Assembly (NCBI GenBank): GCA_963725145.1
Contig: CAVRXL010000010.1
Span: forward strand, 558,001-622,000
Direction of reading: 5' to 3'
Length of the DNA stretch: 64,000 nucleotides
Origin: DATAEE01 sp963725145
GTDB taxonomy: Bacteria; Acidobacteriota; Vicinamibacteria; Vicinamibacterales; 2-12-FULL-66-21
Below are positions 26,653 through 34,724 of the stretch, in pieces. The translations under genes were made by a program, and so were the position numbers. Positions within the stretch are counted from its first letter, which is position 1; each line of letters starts with the position of its first letter. The notes under the pieces were generated by a model. That model was given only the letters and a program-made list of their open reading frames with translations, did no database searches and had not been told where the DNA came from.

Positions 26653-27719
26653 GTGTGTGCCGGCATGTCGACTTCGACGACGACGCCGCGGGGAGCGCCG
26701 GCGATCAGCCGCAGGTGCGCTGCATCACCGAAGATCAGCTGCAGCCGCTCGCGCAGAGTCGCGAGCCCGGTCCCCGGACCGTTCGCCGAGTGATGCAGCC
26801 CGGCGCCTGTGTCGGTTACACGGACCACACAACGTTCACCACGTCGTGCGATGTCGACGTCGATCCGGCCTCCTTCTTCGCTGGGGTCGATCCCGTGTCG
26901 CACGGCATTCTCGACCAGCGTCAGCAGGGTGGTCGGAGGACAGCGAACCTTCAGCGCCGCGGGGTCGACGTTCATCGCGTACTGGAGGCGATCGGGCATG
27001 CGCATCTGCATCAGCTCGAGATATGGCCGAACAAGCTGCAGCTCGCGCTCGATCGTCGCCGTGGACTCATGGAGCAGCGGCACCGCCGCGCGCAGGTACG
27101 CGGTGAGGCTTCGCAGCACGAGCGACGCATGCGGCGAGCCCGCGTCGACGAGCGCCTGCACGTTCGCGAGTGTGTTGAAGAGGAAATGCGGCGCGACCTG
27201 CGCCTGCAGCAAATGCAATCGCGCGTCGAGCGCCTGGCGCTCGAGTTCACTGCGCTCGAGCGCGAACGCCAGCGTCTGGTGGCGCGCGAAGGTCTCCTTC
27301 TGGCGGACCACCGTCGCGACCGCCGTCCAGGGCGCGATGAGAACGGCAGCGAACCCGACGAGCATCCAGTTGTGGTCTTCAAAGAAGGGCGGCGCTCCTG
27401 GGGAGGTGGCCCGGCGGTGCATCACGAACACCGTGACCGGCATGGCGGCGCCGACGGCCACAACCTGGAGAATCCATCGCTCGACCCTACGCGGCAGTCT
27501 TCGGGGCCACACCTCGAAGAGTGAAAAGACCGCCGTGGCCGACAAGGCGAGCATAATCGCCCGGAGAAAGAGTGCGGACGTCGATCCCTTCCAGAGGATC
27601 AACAGCAGGAGCGCGACGCCGATCGCGATTGTGACGGCGACGGCAACGCGCCGCGTTGTTTTCACAACGATGCCGACCGGCCTCGCGGTCGTCGCCTGTT
27701 CGGACATGACGTCGAGCAT
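26649..27719 (-). CDS. LytS/YehU-type sensor histidine kinase
   Basis: A 356-residue kinase starting at ATG 27719 (or 27707). It has four predicted membrane helices in the first ~140 residues, then a His_kinase domain with QVAPHFLFNTLANVQALV (His178 expected to be phosphorylated) and a HATPase domain with TLVENAVRHGID (N box) and DTGAGL plus GTGLATLRERL (G boxes). No separate sensory domain is visible, so the signal is probably sensed in the membrane. It is translationally coupled to the LytTR regulator. Confidence 0.9.
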   Translation of the reverse strand: MLDVMSEQATTARPVGIVVKTTRRVAVAVTIAIGVALLLLILWKGSTSALFLRAIMLALSATAVFSLFEVWPRRLPRRVERWILQVVAVGAAMPVTVFVMHRRATSPGAPPFFEDHNWMLVGFAAVLIAPWTAVATVVRQKETFARHQTLAFALERSELERQALDARLHLLQAQVAPHFLFNTLANVQALVDAGSPHASLVLRSLTAYLRAAVPLLHESTATIERELQLVRPYLELMQMRMPDRLQYAMNVDPAALKVRCPPTTLLTLVENAVRHGIDPSEEGGRIDVDIARRGERCVVRVTDTGAGLHHSANGPGTGLATLRERLQLIFGDAAHLRLIAGAPRGVVVEVDMPAHT

Positions 27720-27905
27720 ACCTGTATAGGCGTCCTGAGAGTGCCGACAACCGGAATGCGGCGAAGGGCGGATTCGGGCGGACGAACGGCCGCTGCGTCT
27801 GCGGGAACAGGCGAGCCAGTCCAACCGCGACCGCCAGCGCGGCAACATTCATACGGCGGGTTGATCGAATGCGGCGTGGAATCGTCGACCGTCCGTCGCA
27901 GATGA
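27720..27905. other. Intergenic stretch between LysR and sensor kinase genes
   Basis: The 186 bp hold no convincing gene. A piece at ~27760-27790 (CGAAGGGCGGAT, then GGACGAAC) resembles 25768-25796 (CGAAGGGCGGAT, then GGACGAAC), so the kinase/regulator pair is flanked by weakly similar sequences. Confidence 0.3.
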
Positions 27906-28808
27906 CTACAACGGCCTCCGCTTCACGAGACTCCCCACATCGGTCACAAATCTGGAGAGCAGCGGGGACAGGTTGTCCTTTCTCCAGACGAGAGCCAATG
28001 GCAACGACAGCTTGAGGTCGGCGACTTTCAATATCGCCACGCCGTCCGGACATCGCCAGCGGGCGGTTTCAACGACAAAACCTACGCCCATGCCCTGAGC
28101 GACGAGTGTCAATATCGTCGCTTCGTTCGACGCTTCCTGAACGATCCGAGGCGATTTCAGGCCGCCACGGAAACATTCGTACATCAAGCGGTCGTAGAAG
28201 ACCGCGCTCTCGCGCCTCGGAAACCAGATGAAACGCGCGTCCGTCATGTCGCGCAGCCGGAGGTTCTTCAACTTACTGAGCGGGTGCGCGGCAGGAGCAG
28301 CCAATGCCAGGCTGTTCAACGCGACCGGCAATTGATCCAGCTCCCGATCCGGTTTCGGCGGGTTGAACATGAACCCGGCATCCAGTCGGCCAGATTGAAC
28401 GGCCTCGAGCTGTTGCAGACTCGGTAGCGGGTTCAGCTGCAGTTCTGCGTCGGGATAGTGCTCTCGGAAGACGTGGAGCGAGTCCGGTACCACGCCCCGC
28501 CATGATGCATTCTCGGTGAATCCGACCCGCAGCGTTCCTGATTGGCCGCGCGCGACACGTTGCGCGCGTTCCGTCGCCTCGTTCAGCTGTTGAAGAATTC
28601 GACGCGCCTCCTCGAGAAACAACCTGCCCGCCGAACTGATCTTCACGCCGCGACTGAGGCGATCGAACAACTGGAAACCGATCTCGCGTTCGAGATCCTG
28701 AATCTGTCGCGAGAGCGCTGGTTGAGCCACTCGCAGGCGTAGCGCGGCGCGGCCGAAGTGTTCCTCTTCACCGACCGCCACGAAATATCGAAGATGCCGA
28801 AGCTCCAC
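27906..28808 (-). CDS. LysR-family transcriptional regulator
   Basis: A 300-residue regulator. The N-terminal winged helix reads MELRHLRYFVAVGEEEHFGR, then AALRLRVAQPALSRQIQDLE, the standard LysR HTH. The effector-binding domain (~90-295) has LRVGFTENASWRGVVPDSLH, SLQQLEAVQSGRLDAGFM and LTLVAQGMGVGFVVE. The effector is unknown. It is divergent from the NTF2-like gene at 28902, with a dyad in the 93-bp gap, the usual arrangement for a LysR protein and its target. Confidence 0.94.
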   Translation of the reverse strand: MELRHLRYFVAVGEEEHFGRAALRLRVAQPALSRQIQDLEREIGFQLFDRLSRGVKISSAGRLFLEEARRILQQLNEATERAQRVARGQSGTLRVGFTENASWRGVVPDSLHVFREHYPDAELQLNPLPSLQQLEAVQSGRLDAGFMFNPPKPDRELDQLPVALNSLALAAPAAHPLSKLKNLRLRDMTDARFIWFPRRESAVFYDRLMYECFRGGLKSPRIVQEASNEATILTLVAQGMGVGFVVETARWRCPDGVAILKVADLKLSLPLALVWRKDNLSPLLSRFVTDVGSLVKRRPL

Positions 28809-28815
28809 ACCGATA

Positions 28816-28839
28816 CCTTATCGCGATTAGTCCGATAGG
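28816..28839. promoter_or_regulatory. Candidate LysR operator
   Basis: CCTTATCG and CGATAGG form a near-perfect dyad (ATCG-N9-CGAT core at 28820-28836) in the gap between the lysR-type gene and the gene at 28902. It lies just upstream of the LysR start, where autoregulation and divergent activation sites are normally found. Confidence 0.45.
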
Positions 28840-28901
28840 AACAATATCTTGGACGCATCGGGAGAGACTTGCCACAGTAGGGTCGGAAAGGGTGGTGAAC
28901 G

Positions 28902-29267
28902 ATGCCTCAGATCGAGCAATTCACGAAGGAATTTAGTCTGCCCGGGCCGATCGCCAGTTACCTGAGGGCCGTCAACACCGGCGCCAGGGAGGAGTTTCCG
29001 GCGAGCTTCGCAGGCGATGCCGTGGTCGTCGATGTGAACCGCGAGCTGCGCGGTCTCGACGCGATTACGGCCTGGGCCGGCGCCGACATCTTCGGGGCTC
29101 ATGTGCATTTCGACGTCCTGGATGTCACAGAGCGCCAGGGACGAACCATCGTCAGAGTCAAGATCGACGGAACGTTCGATCGAACGGGATTGCCGGATCC
29201 TCTCGTGATGAACCAAGAGTTCAAGGTGGCAGAGGGGAAGATCGCCGAACTGCGAATCGGGTTCTAG
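28902..29267 (+). CDS. NTF2-like (SnoaL-type) protein
   Basis: A 121-residue cytoplasmic protein of the NTF2-like fold: FSLPGPIASYLRAVNTGARE, FAGDAVVVDVNRELRGLDAI, AGADIFGAHVHFDVLDVTER and QEFKVAEGKIAELRIGF. Such proteins are isomerases, hydrolases or ligand binders; nothing here selects one. It is divergent from the LysR gene and probably controlled by it. Confidence 0.8.
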   Translation: MPQIEQFTKEFSLPGPIASYLRAVNTGAREEFPASFAGDAVVVDVNRELRGLDAITAWAGADIFGAHVHFDVLDVTERQGRTIVRVKIDGTFDRTGLPDPLVMNQEFKVAEGKIAELRIGF

Positions 29268-29301
29268 AGGATACGAACGAGGCCAAGGCCGAGTGAAGGC
29301 T

Positions 29302-29333
29302 GGCCCTTCGACTCACTTCGTTCGCTCAGGGCC
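29302..29333. repeat. Dispersed repeat, class C (palindromic ends)
   Basis: GGCCCTTCGACTCACTTCGT followed by TCGCTCAGGGCC; the ends GGCCCT and AGGGCC are inverted copies. Related copies are at 30890-30938 (inside a gene), 52619-52648 and 52782-52822. The rest of the 212-bp gap up to the tRNA holds short GC-rich direct repeats and no gene. Confidence 0.7.
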
Positions 29334-29479
29334 ATTCTCCCTGTCGCTGGCTTGCCATGTAGGCAGGGATTCGACGCCATTCGCGACGAGCCGAGTGAGG
29401 CGAAGCCGAACGAAGGCGAATCGAGATGCCGCTGAATCGGCCTCACAGCCAACGAATGAGGCCGCAGGCCGAATGAGTT

Positions 29480-29553
29480 TGGCTGGGAGGCAGGGATTCG
29501 AACCCCGATAACGTGGTCCAGAGCCACGTGTCCTACCGTTGAACGACCTCCCA
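29480..29553 (-). tRNA. tRNA-Gln (anticodon CUG)
   Basis: The minus strand starts TGGGAGG and pairs with CCTCCCA at the 3' end, followed by G and an encoded CCA. The anticodon stem is CGTGG/CCACG around the loop CTCTGGA, giving anticodon CTG. The T-arm has GGTTCGAATCC. 74 bases with CCA, no intron. Confidence 0.95.
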
Positions 29554-29554
29554 C

Positions 29555-29584
29555 CGTGGGGCTTGGGGCTCAGGGCCTGGGGCC
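29555..29584. repeat. G-rich dispersed repeat, class E
   Basis: GTGGGGCTTGGGGCTCAGGG followed by CCTGGGGCC, built from GGGGCTT/GGGGCCT units. The same units occur at 45808-45842 on the other strand, there encoding the signal peptide of an amidohydrolase. Confidence 0.55.
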
Positions 29585-29720
29585 TGAACGAACCGCTCAG
29601 GCCTAGAAATGCTGACGAGCGCGCCCCGGAACCTCCAATTATAGCCGCGGACAGCGGGAACCGGGCCAGCCGGGTTATCGTCAGACTTAGAGCCAGCCTG
29701 TCGCGTCCTATCGAGGCGGT

Positions 29721-30839
29721 GTGAGAGTCCACGCAACCCGACGTCAACCCGACACGAGCCGTCACACCAGCAGCCCTGAAGGGCTGCGCCACGGGACCCA
29801 TCCTGCTGGCAGGCCTAAAGGCCTGCGCTACGGCTGTCTATTGCTGTGCCTCCCCGCTCTCGTCCTCGCCCAGTCCCCGAACCCGGCAGCCGGAACAGCG
29901 CCTCAGTCAGATCTCGACGCCCTGATGGAGCGCGCCCTCGCGCGGAGGGAGGCCAGCTGGAAGCTGCTCCGCCAGTACGTGCTGGACGAGCGCGAGCAGT
30001 TCGACTTCAAGGACCCCAGCGGCAACCCGATCTTCGGCGAGCGCCGCGAGTACACGTGGTACATCCGCGACGGCTTCTTCGTCCGCAGCCCGACGCGCGC
30101 CAACGGCGTCGCGCTCAGCGAGGCGGAGCGACGCAAGTACGAGGACGAGTGGATCTCCCGTGAGAAGCGCCGCGAGTATCGCCGCTCGGCCAAGGATGGC
30201 CCGCCGGTGCCCGACGAGACGCCTCCGTTCGATCCCGAGCGTGTCGGCGATTTCCTCCGCCAGAGCATCGAACCCCGGTTCATCTCCGCCGCGTACTTCA
30301 TGGACTTCAAGTTCGAGCCGGGCAACTACGCGCTCGTGGGCCGGGAGTCGATCGAAGGGCGAGAGGTGCTGCGAATCGAGCACTACCCGACGAAGCTCTT
30401 CACGGACGATAACGAGCACGAGCACCAGGAGCACGCCGACCACGCGGCCGAACGCGAGAAGGACAAGGACAAGCAGGGGAAGGGCAAGAAAGAGAAGAAA
30501 AAAGAGGACGAGGACGAGGACGAAGCCATCGAGCGCCGGATGAACAAGGTGGCGCTCATTACCCTGTGGGTCGACCCGACTTCGGCGCAAATCATCCGCT
30601 ACACGTTCGACAATGTCGGCCTCGACTTCCTCCCCGGACGCTGGTTCGTGCGCGTCGACGAGCTGAAGGCCAGCATGGAGATGGGCCTCCCCTTCCCGGA
30701 CGTCTGGCTCCCCCGCAAGATCCAGTTCCGCGCTGCCATCACGCTCGCGACCGGCACCTACCCGGCCACGTTCGACGTCGAGTACCGCGACTACCGCCTC
30801 GCGGACGTGACGACGAAGATCAAAAAGGTAGGTCAATGA
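29721..30839 (+). CDS. Outer-membrane lipoprotein-sorting-like exported protein
   Basis: The frame has 372 codons from a GTG at 29721 (GAGG five bases upstream). The first ~40 codons are largely made of two hairpin repeats (class B) and lead to LLLCLPALVLAQSP, a signal-peptide core; a TTG at 29841 is an alternative start. The mature part has FGERREYTWYIRDGFFVRSP, YFMDFKFEPGNYALVGRESI, GREVLRIEHYP, and after a His/Lys/Glu/Asp-rich linker (~residues 225-270, likely unstructured) ALITLWVDPTSAQIIRYTFD and PFPDVWLPRKIQFRAAI. The C-terminal half resembles LolA/LolB-type sorting proteins. Its stop overlaps the next start (ATGA), so it is coupled to the Omp85 gene. Confidence 0.75.
   Translation: MRVHATRRQPDTSRHTSSPEGLRHGTHPAGRPKGLRYGCLLLCLPALVLAQSPNPAAGTAPQSDLDALMERALARREASWKLLRQYVLDEREQFDFKDPSGNPIFGERREYTWYIRDGFFVRSPTRANGVALSEAERRKYEDEWISREKRREYRRSAKDGPPVPDETPPFDPERVGDFLRQSIEPRFISAAYFMDFKFEPGNYALVGRESIEGREVLRIEHYPTKLFTDDNEHEHQEHADHAAEREKDKDKQGKGKKEKKKEDEDEDEAIERRMNKVALITLWVDPTSAQIIRYTFDNVGLDFLPGRWFVRVDELKASMEMGLPFPDVWLPRKIQFRAAITLATGTYPATFDVEYRDYRLADVTTKIKKVGQ
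29770..29826. repeat. Pair of hairpin repeats, class B, inside a coding frame
   Basis: GCAGCCCT-GA-AGGGCTGC (29770-29787) and GCAGGCCT-AA-AGGCCTGC (29809-29826) are perfect 8-bp stems with 2-base loops. Each is followed by GCGCYACGG. Both lie in the same orientation in the N-terminal region of the gene at 29721. Confidence 0.8.
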
Positions 30840-32137
30840 TCGCGGTGGCGCTCGCGCTGGCGATCGCCACGACCCAGGCCGCAGCGGCCGTCCCTCGGCA
30901 AGCTCGGGACGGCCCTGAGCCGAGTCGAAGGGCCGAGGAACCAAAGGTCGCCGCCATCCGCATCCACGGCAACCACACGACGCCGGACGACGTGGTCACG
31001 TCGCTGGCCGGCGTGACGGCTGGCGCTCCGGCGGCGCAGGGCATCGAAGCGTCGGTCCGCGAGCGTCTCGAGCGGAGCGGGCGCTTCGCGGAGGTCGAGG
31101 TCCGGCGCCGCTTCGCCACGCTCGACACCAACGGCGACATCCTCCTGGTGATCGTCGTCACGGAGCGCCCCGGGATCGTGGGGGATCCGACGCTTCCGAC
31201 CGGCGTCAGGCAGGTGAGCCGCCTGACCCGCGGCGGCATGTTCATGCCGGTGCTCGACTACGAGGATGGCTACGGATTCACGTACGGCGCGCTGATGACG
31301 CTCGCGGGCGTGGCGGGCGACCGGAGCCGGCTCGCGTTTCCGGCGACCTGGGGCGGCACGCGACAGATCGCCGCGAAGCTCGACAAGCAGTTCACGCGGG
31401 GACCGTTCACACGCGTGGAAGCCGTGGGCTCGTACTCGCGCCGTGAGAATCCCTTCTACGAGATCGGCGACGTGCGCGGATCGGTGCGCGGGCGCGGCGA
31501 GCGCATCATCGCAGGACCGCTGAGAGCGGGCGTCTCAGGCGGCTGGGCGGACGTCGAGTTCGACCCGCTCCACGAGCAGTTCTCGACGTTCGGCGCCGAC
31601 CTGACGTTCGACACACGCCACGATCCCGGCCTCCCGCGCGGCGCGGTGTTCCTGCGCGGCGCCTACGAGCGGGACTGGTTCGAGACCGGGCGGCCGGTGA
31701 ACCGCTTCCGAGCGGACGCGCGCGGCTTCGTGCCGCTCATTAAACAGTCGGTCCTCGCGCTGCGCGTCTACAGCGAAACAGCGGACGCCACGCTGCCGCA
31801 GTACGAACGGTCGCTTCTCGGCGGCGCCACCGATCAGCGGGGCACGCTGCGCGGCTTCCGCGCCGGATTCACATCGACCGACAACCTCTTTGCGACCTCC
31901 GCCGAGATCCGCATCCCGATCTCGTCGCCGCTCAGCGTCGGCCGCCTCGGCGTCAACGTGTTCTATGACGCCGGCGCCGCGTACGATCGCGGCCAGAAGC
32001 TGAAGGACGCCCGGTTCTACCGCGGTGTCGGCGGAGGCGTGTGGTTCAGCGTCGCGTTCGTGAAGCTGAACCTGGATGTCGCCCGCGGGCTGGGCGAGGG
32101 CACTCGGGCCCATCTCTCGTCCGGGTTTACGTTCTGA
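30836..32137 (+). CDS. Omp85/BamA-family outer-membrane protein
   Basis: A 433-residue protein: signal peptide MIAVALALAIATTQAAAA, a 17-residue insert encoded by a dispersed repeat (residues ~19-35), a single POTRA domain (VAAIRIHGNHTTPDDVVTSL to VTERPGIVG), and a 16-strand-type barrel. Barrel features are GGMFMPVLDYEDGYGFTYGA, FGADLTFDTRHDPGLPRGA and the closing RGVGGGVWFSVAFVKLNLDV, ending SSGFTF. With one POTRA it is more like a TamA/patatin-type or specialised translocon than BamA itself. It is coupled to the upstream sorting-like gene. Confidence 0.85.
   Translation: MIAVALALAIATTQAAAAVPRQARDGPEPSRRAEEPKVAAIRIHGNHTTPDDVVTSLAGVTAGAPAAQGIEASVRERLERSGRFAEVEVRRRFATLDTNGDILLVIVVTERPGIVGDPTLPTGVRQVSRLTRGGMFMPVLDYEDGYGFTYGALMTLAGVAGDRSRLAFPATWGGTRQIAAKLDKQFTRGPFTRVEAVGSYSRRENPFYEIGDVRGSVRGRGERIIAGPLRAGVSGGWADVEFDPLHEQFSTFGADLTFDTRHDPGLPRGAVFLRGAYERDWFETGRPVNRFRADARGFVPLIKQSVLALRVYSETADATLPQYERSLLGGATDQRGTLRGFRAGFTSTDNLFATSAEIRIPISSPLSVGRLGVNVFYDAGAAYDRGQKLKDARFYRGVGGGVWFSVAFVKLNLDVARGLGEGTRAHLSSGFTF
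30890..30938. repeat. Dispersed repeat, class C, in frame inside the Omp85 gene
   Basis: GTCCCTCGGCAAGCTCGGGA followed by CGGCCCTGAGCCGAGTCGAA and GGGCCGAGG. The second half is the reverse orientation of the copy at 29302-29333. It encodes VPRQARDGPEPSRRAEE, unlike anything else in the protein, between signal peptide and POTRA. Confidence 0.75.
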
Positions 32138-32285
32138 GCGCCCTCGAGTCCCTATCGCGCACCCGAGTTAACCGACGCGAAACCCAGCCGTAACCTCGTG
32201 GTCACATTCGGTCAATAGGCTTCGGTTCGCTCTGCCGATTCCATGCCTTGTTCAGGCGTCAGCTAACCAGCTCGAGGAGAATCTG
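32138..32285. promoter_or_regulatory. Leader of the phosphate locus
   Basis: The 148-bp gap holds the only room for a promoter of the porin-pst-phoU genes. GGTCACATTCGGTCAATAGG (32198-32217) has two GTCA half-sites 10 bp apart; a canonical Pho box needs 11, so the match is weak. CGAGGAGAATCTG precedes the ATG at 32286. Confidence 0.35.
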
Positions 32286-33695
32286 ATGGGTGAGAAGCCG
32301 CGGAAGCGGATCCTGAATTGGTTTGCCCCACTGCTGATAGTCATCCTGGGGGCGCCGCTCGTGCAGGCGCAGGGGTTCTATTACAAGGAAATCCTGAAAG
32401 ACGGCCGCATCTACGTATTCAACATCGCGGAGGAAGCCGACAGGTTCGAGAAATCGGGTGAGATGGGACGCGGGATCACCCGCCCTGGCGTGGGCCCCAA
32501 CGGCGAGACGGTTGTCGCGGACAGCGAGCGCGCTCTCCAGCTCTTCTTCTTCAAGCACGGGATCTCGGAGCCGGTTCCCGAGCCGACCCCTCCACTCCAG
32601 CGGATCGAATGGCGTGACGGCAAGACGCGAATCACGACCGATCTCGCCTATCTCGAGATCTCGAACCGCGTCATGGTGCGCTACACGCACGAGTTCCCGA
32701 ACGATCAGATCACGTTCCCCGGTCAGGACCCAGGGGATTCACGTGGCTCGTTCCGAATCCGTCGCGCCAAGTTCAAGGTCGAAGGGTGGTTCTGGCGGCA
32801 GAACAACCTCACGTACGAATTGCAGTTGAACTGGCCCGCCGCGACGGGAGCGAACATCGGGGCGTTCCTCGAAGATGCCAACATCGCCTGGGATCCGAAG
32901 GGCCGCGGGAGCTTCCGAATGCTCGCCGGTCAGTTCAAGGTTCCATCCTTCCTCCAGCAGATGACCTCTTCGGGCAATCAAAGCTTCGTCGATCGCTCGA
33001 TCGTCTCCGACGAATTTGCGCGCGGCCGCGATACGGGTTTCGCCGTCCAGGGTGTCCTGTTCAGCAACAAGCTCGAGTACCGCGCGGGCATTTTCAACGG
33101 GAACGGCCTCACGCGGACCATCAACGACAACGCGTCGTTTCAGACGAACGTGCGGCTCATGTGGCAGCCGAACGGCAACCAGGTGCTCGTCCAGCGGGCG
33201 TGGGTCAGCGGCGCGCTGTATTCCGAAGCCGACTTCGAGTCGACCACGGTGCCGCTGTATGCGTTCGGGTTGAACTACGAGCACAACGACTTCCACGGGA
33301 CCACCACGGGCGTCGACCTGAAGTCGGACATCGTTGGCGTCGACGGCATCTTCAAATTCAAGGGCGTGTGCGCGACGGGCTCCTACTACTGGCGGGAGCG
33401 TACCCCGGAGACCGGCGCGAAGTTCAACGCGGACGGCTGGTACTTCCAGACCGGCGTCATGCTCAACCGCCGCCGCACGTGGGAAGGGGCCGTTCGCTAC
33501 GGCGACCGCGAAGTGAACAACAGGCTCGCCAACGACGACATCACCGAGCTGCGCGGCGGGATCAGCTACTACTACCGCCGCCACACGCTCAAGTTCCAGA
33601 TGGACGTGGGGCGACTCGAAACGGGCCTGGGCGCGACGAACAACAACACGAGCAAGCTCACTGAAGTGCGGTTACAGACGCAGTTCATTTTCTGA
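32286..33695 (+). CDS. OprP/OprO-type phosphate-selective porin
   Basis: A 469-residue outer-membrane protein with signal MGEKPRKRILNWFAPLLIVI...VQAQG. FRIRRAKFKVEGWFWRQNNL, FEDA-like FLEDANIAWDPKGRGSFRML, AGQFKVPSFLQQMTSSGN, QSFVDRSIVSDEFARGRDTG and the C-terminal LTEVRLQTQFIF are typical of Porin_O_P. Residues ~30-105 form an extra N-terminal part before the barrel. Its position directly before pstS supports phosphate or polyphosphate as substrate. Confidence 0.92.
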   Translation: MGEKPRKRILNWFAPLLIVILGAPLVQAQGFYYKEILKDGRIYVFNIAEEADRFEKSGEMGRGITRPGVGPNGETVVADSERALQLFFFKHGISEPVPEPTPPLQRIEWRDGKTRITTDLAYLEISNRVMVRYTHEFPNDQITFPGQDPGDSRGSFRIRRAKFKVEGWFWRQNNLTYELQLNWPAATGANIGAFLEDANIAWDPKGRGSFRMLAGQFKVPSFLQQMTSSGNQSFVDRSIVSDEFARGRDTGFAVQGVLFSNKLEYRAGIFNGNGLTRTINDNASFQTNVRLMWQPNGNQVLVQRAWVSGALYSEADFESTTVPLYAFGLNYEHNDFHGTTTGVDLKSDIVGVDGIFKFKGVCATGSYYWRERTPETGAKFNADGWYFQTGVMLNRRRTWEGAVRYGDREVNNRLANDDITELRGGISYYYRRHTLKFQMDVGRLETGLGATNNNTSKLTEVRLQTQFIF

Positions 33696-33716
33696 GCAAT
33701 GGGAAGGAAGGGAACC

Positions 33717-34712
33717 ATGAAACGCGTGCTCTCGACGGTTGCGATGTTTCTCGCTGTCGCCCTGGCGGCGACTCCGGAAGGCCGGCAGGTGCTCAAAGTC
33801 GATCCCGCGATCCCCGGCTACCAGAAGGCGAGCGGAATCTCGGGAAATCTCAGCAGCATCGGGTCGGACTCGATGAACAACCTCATGACCCTCTGGGCCG
33901 AGACGTTCCGGAAGTACTACCCGAACGTCAAGGTGCAGGTGGAAGGCAAGGGCTCGTCGACCGCGCCCCCGGCGCTTATCGCGGGGACGGCGCAGTTCGG
34001 GCCGATGTCGCGGACGATGCGCTCGACGGAGATCGATCAGTTCGAGCAGCGCTATGGCTACAAGCCTACGGAGATTCGCACGAGCTACGACGCGCTCTCG
34101 GTGTACGTCCATAAGGACAATCCCATCAAGGAGCTCTCGCTCGCGCAGGTCGAAGCGATCTTCGGGAAGAGCCGGAAGCGTGGGTACAAGCAGAACATCA
34201 CGACCTGGGGACAGCTCGGGCTGACCGGCGACTGGGCCAACCGGCCGATCGGCCTCTACGGCCGCAACTCGGCCAGCGGCACGTATGGCTTCTTCCGCGA
34301 ACACGTGATGCGGAACGGCGACTACAAGGACACCGTCAAGGAACAGCCCGGTTCGGCCTCGGTCGTTCAGGGCGTCACCGAGGATCGGTATGCGATCGGC
34401 TATAGCGGAGCGGGCTATCGGACGTCCGGGGTCAGAGCCGTCCCGCTGTCCGAGCAGCCCAGCGGTCCCTATTTCGAGGGCACCTACGAAGAAGTGATCT
34501 CGGGCAAATATCCGTTGAGCCGCTTCCTGTACGTGTACGTGAACAAGGCGCCTGGAAAGCCGCTCGATCCCGTGCCGCTGGAATTCCTCAAGCTCGTCAT
34601 GAGCAAGGAGGGCCAGGAGGTCGTCATCAAGGACGGCTACATGCCGCTGACGCCGGCGCAGGTGAAAGAGGAGCTGGCCAAGATCGCGGGCGGAGCGACG
34701 ACGACGATGTAG
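33717..34712 (+). CDS. pstS: Periplasmic phosphate-binding protein PstS
   Basis: A 331-residue binding protein. The start at 33717 follows GGAAGGAAGGG; an in-frame ATG at 33699 adds six residues. After the signal peptide, ISGNLSSIGSDSMNNLMTLW, VEGKGSSTAPPALIAGTAQF and GPMSRTM form the phosphate pocket; GRNSASGTYGFFREHVM is the second half of the pocket. It has no lipobox. It captures phosphate for PstCA in the inner membrane. Confidence 0.95.
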   Translation: MKRVLSTVAMFLAVALAATPEGRQVLKVDPAIPGYQKASGISGNLSSIGSDSMNNLMTLWAETFRKYYPNVKVQVEGKGSSTAPPALIAGTAQFGPMSRTMRSTEIDQFEQRYGYKPTEIRTSYDALSVYVHKDNPIKELSLAQVEAIFGKSRKRGYKQNITTWGQLGLTGDWANRPIGLYGRNSASGTYGFFREHVMRNGDYKDTVKEQPGSASVVQGVTEDRYAIGYSGAGYRTSGVRAVPLSEQPSGPYFEGTYEEVISGKYPLSRFLYVYVNKAPGKPLDPVPLEFLKLVMSKEGQEVVIKDGYMPLTPAQVKEELAKIAGGATTTM

Positions 34713-34724
34713 CGCGCCGAAGGG

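Noticed and set aside
26649..27848. Longer start for the sensor kinase at 27848
   Set aside because: The extra ~43 residues are low-complexity, run through the intergenic stretch and precede the clear membrane-kinase start.
32198..32217. Pho box upstream of the porin gene
   Set aside because: The two GTCA half-sites are 10 bp apart rather than 11 and the flanks do not fit; kept only as a weak hint in the leader entry.
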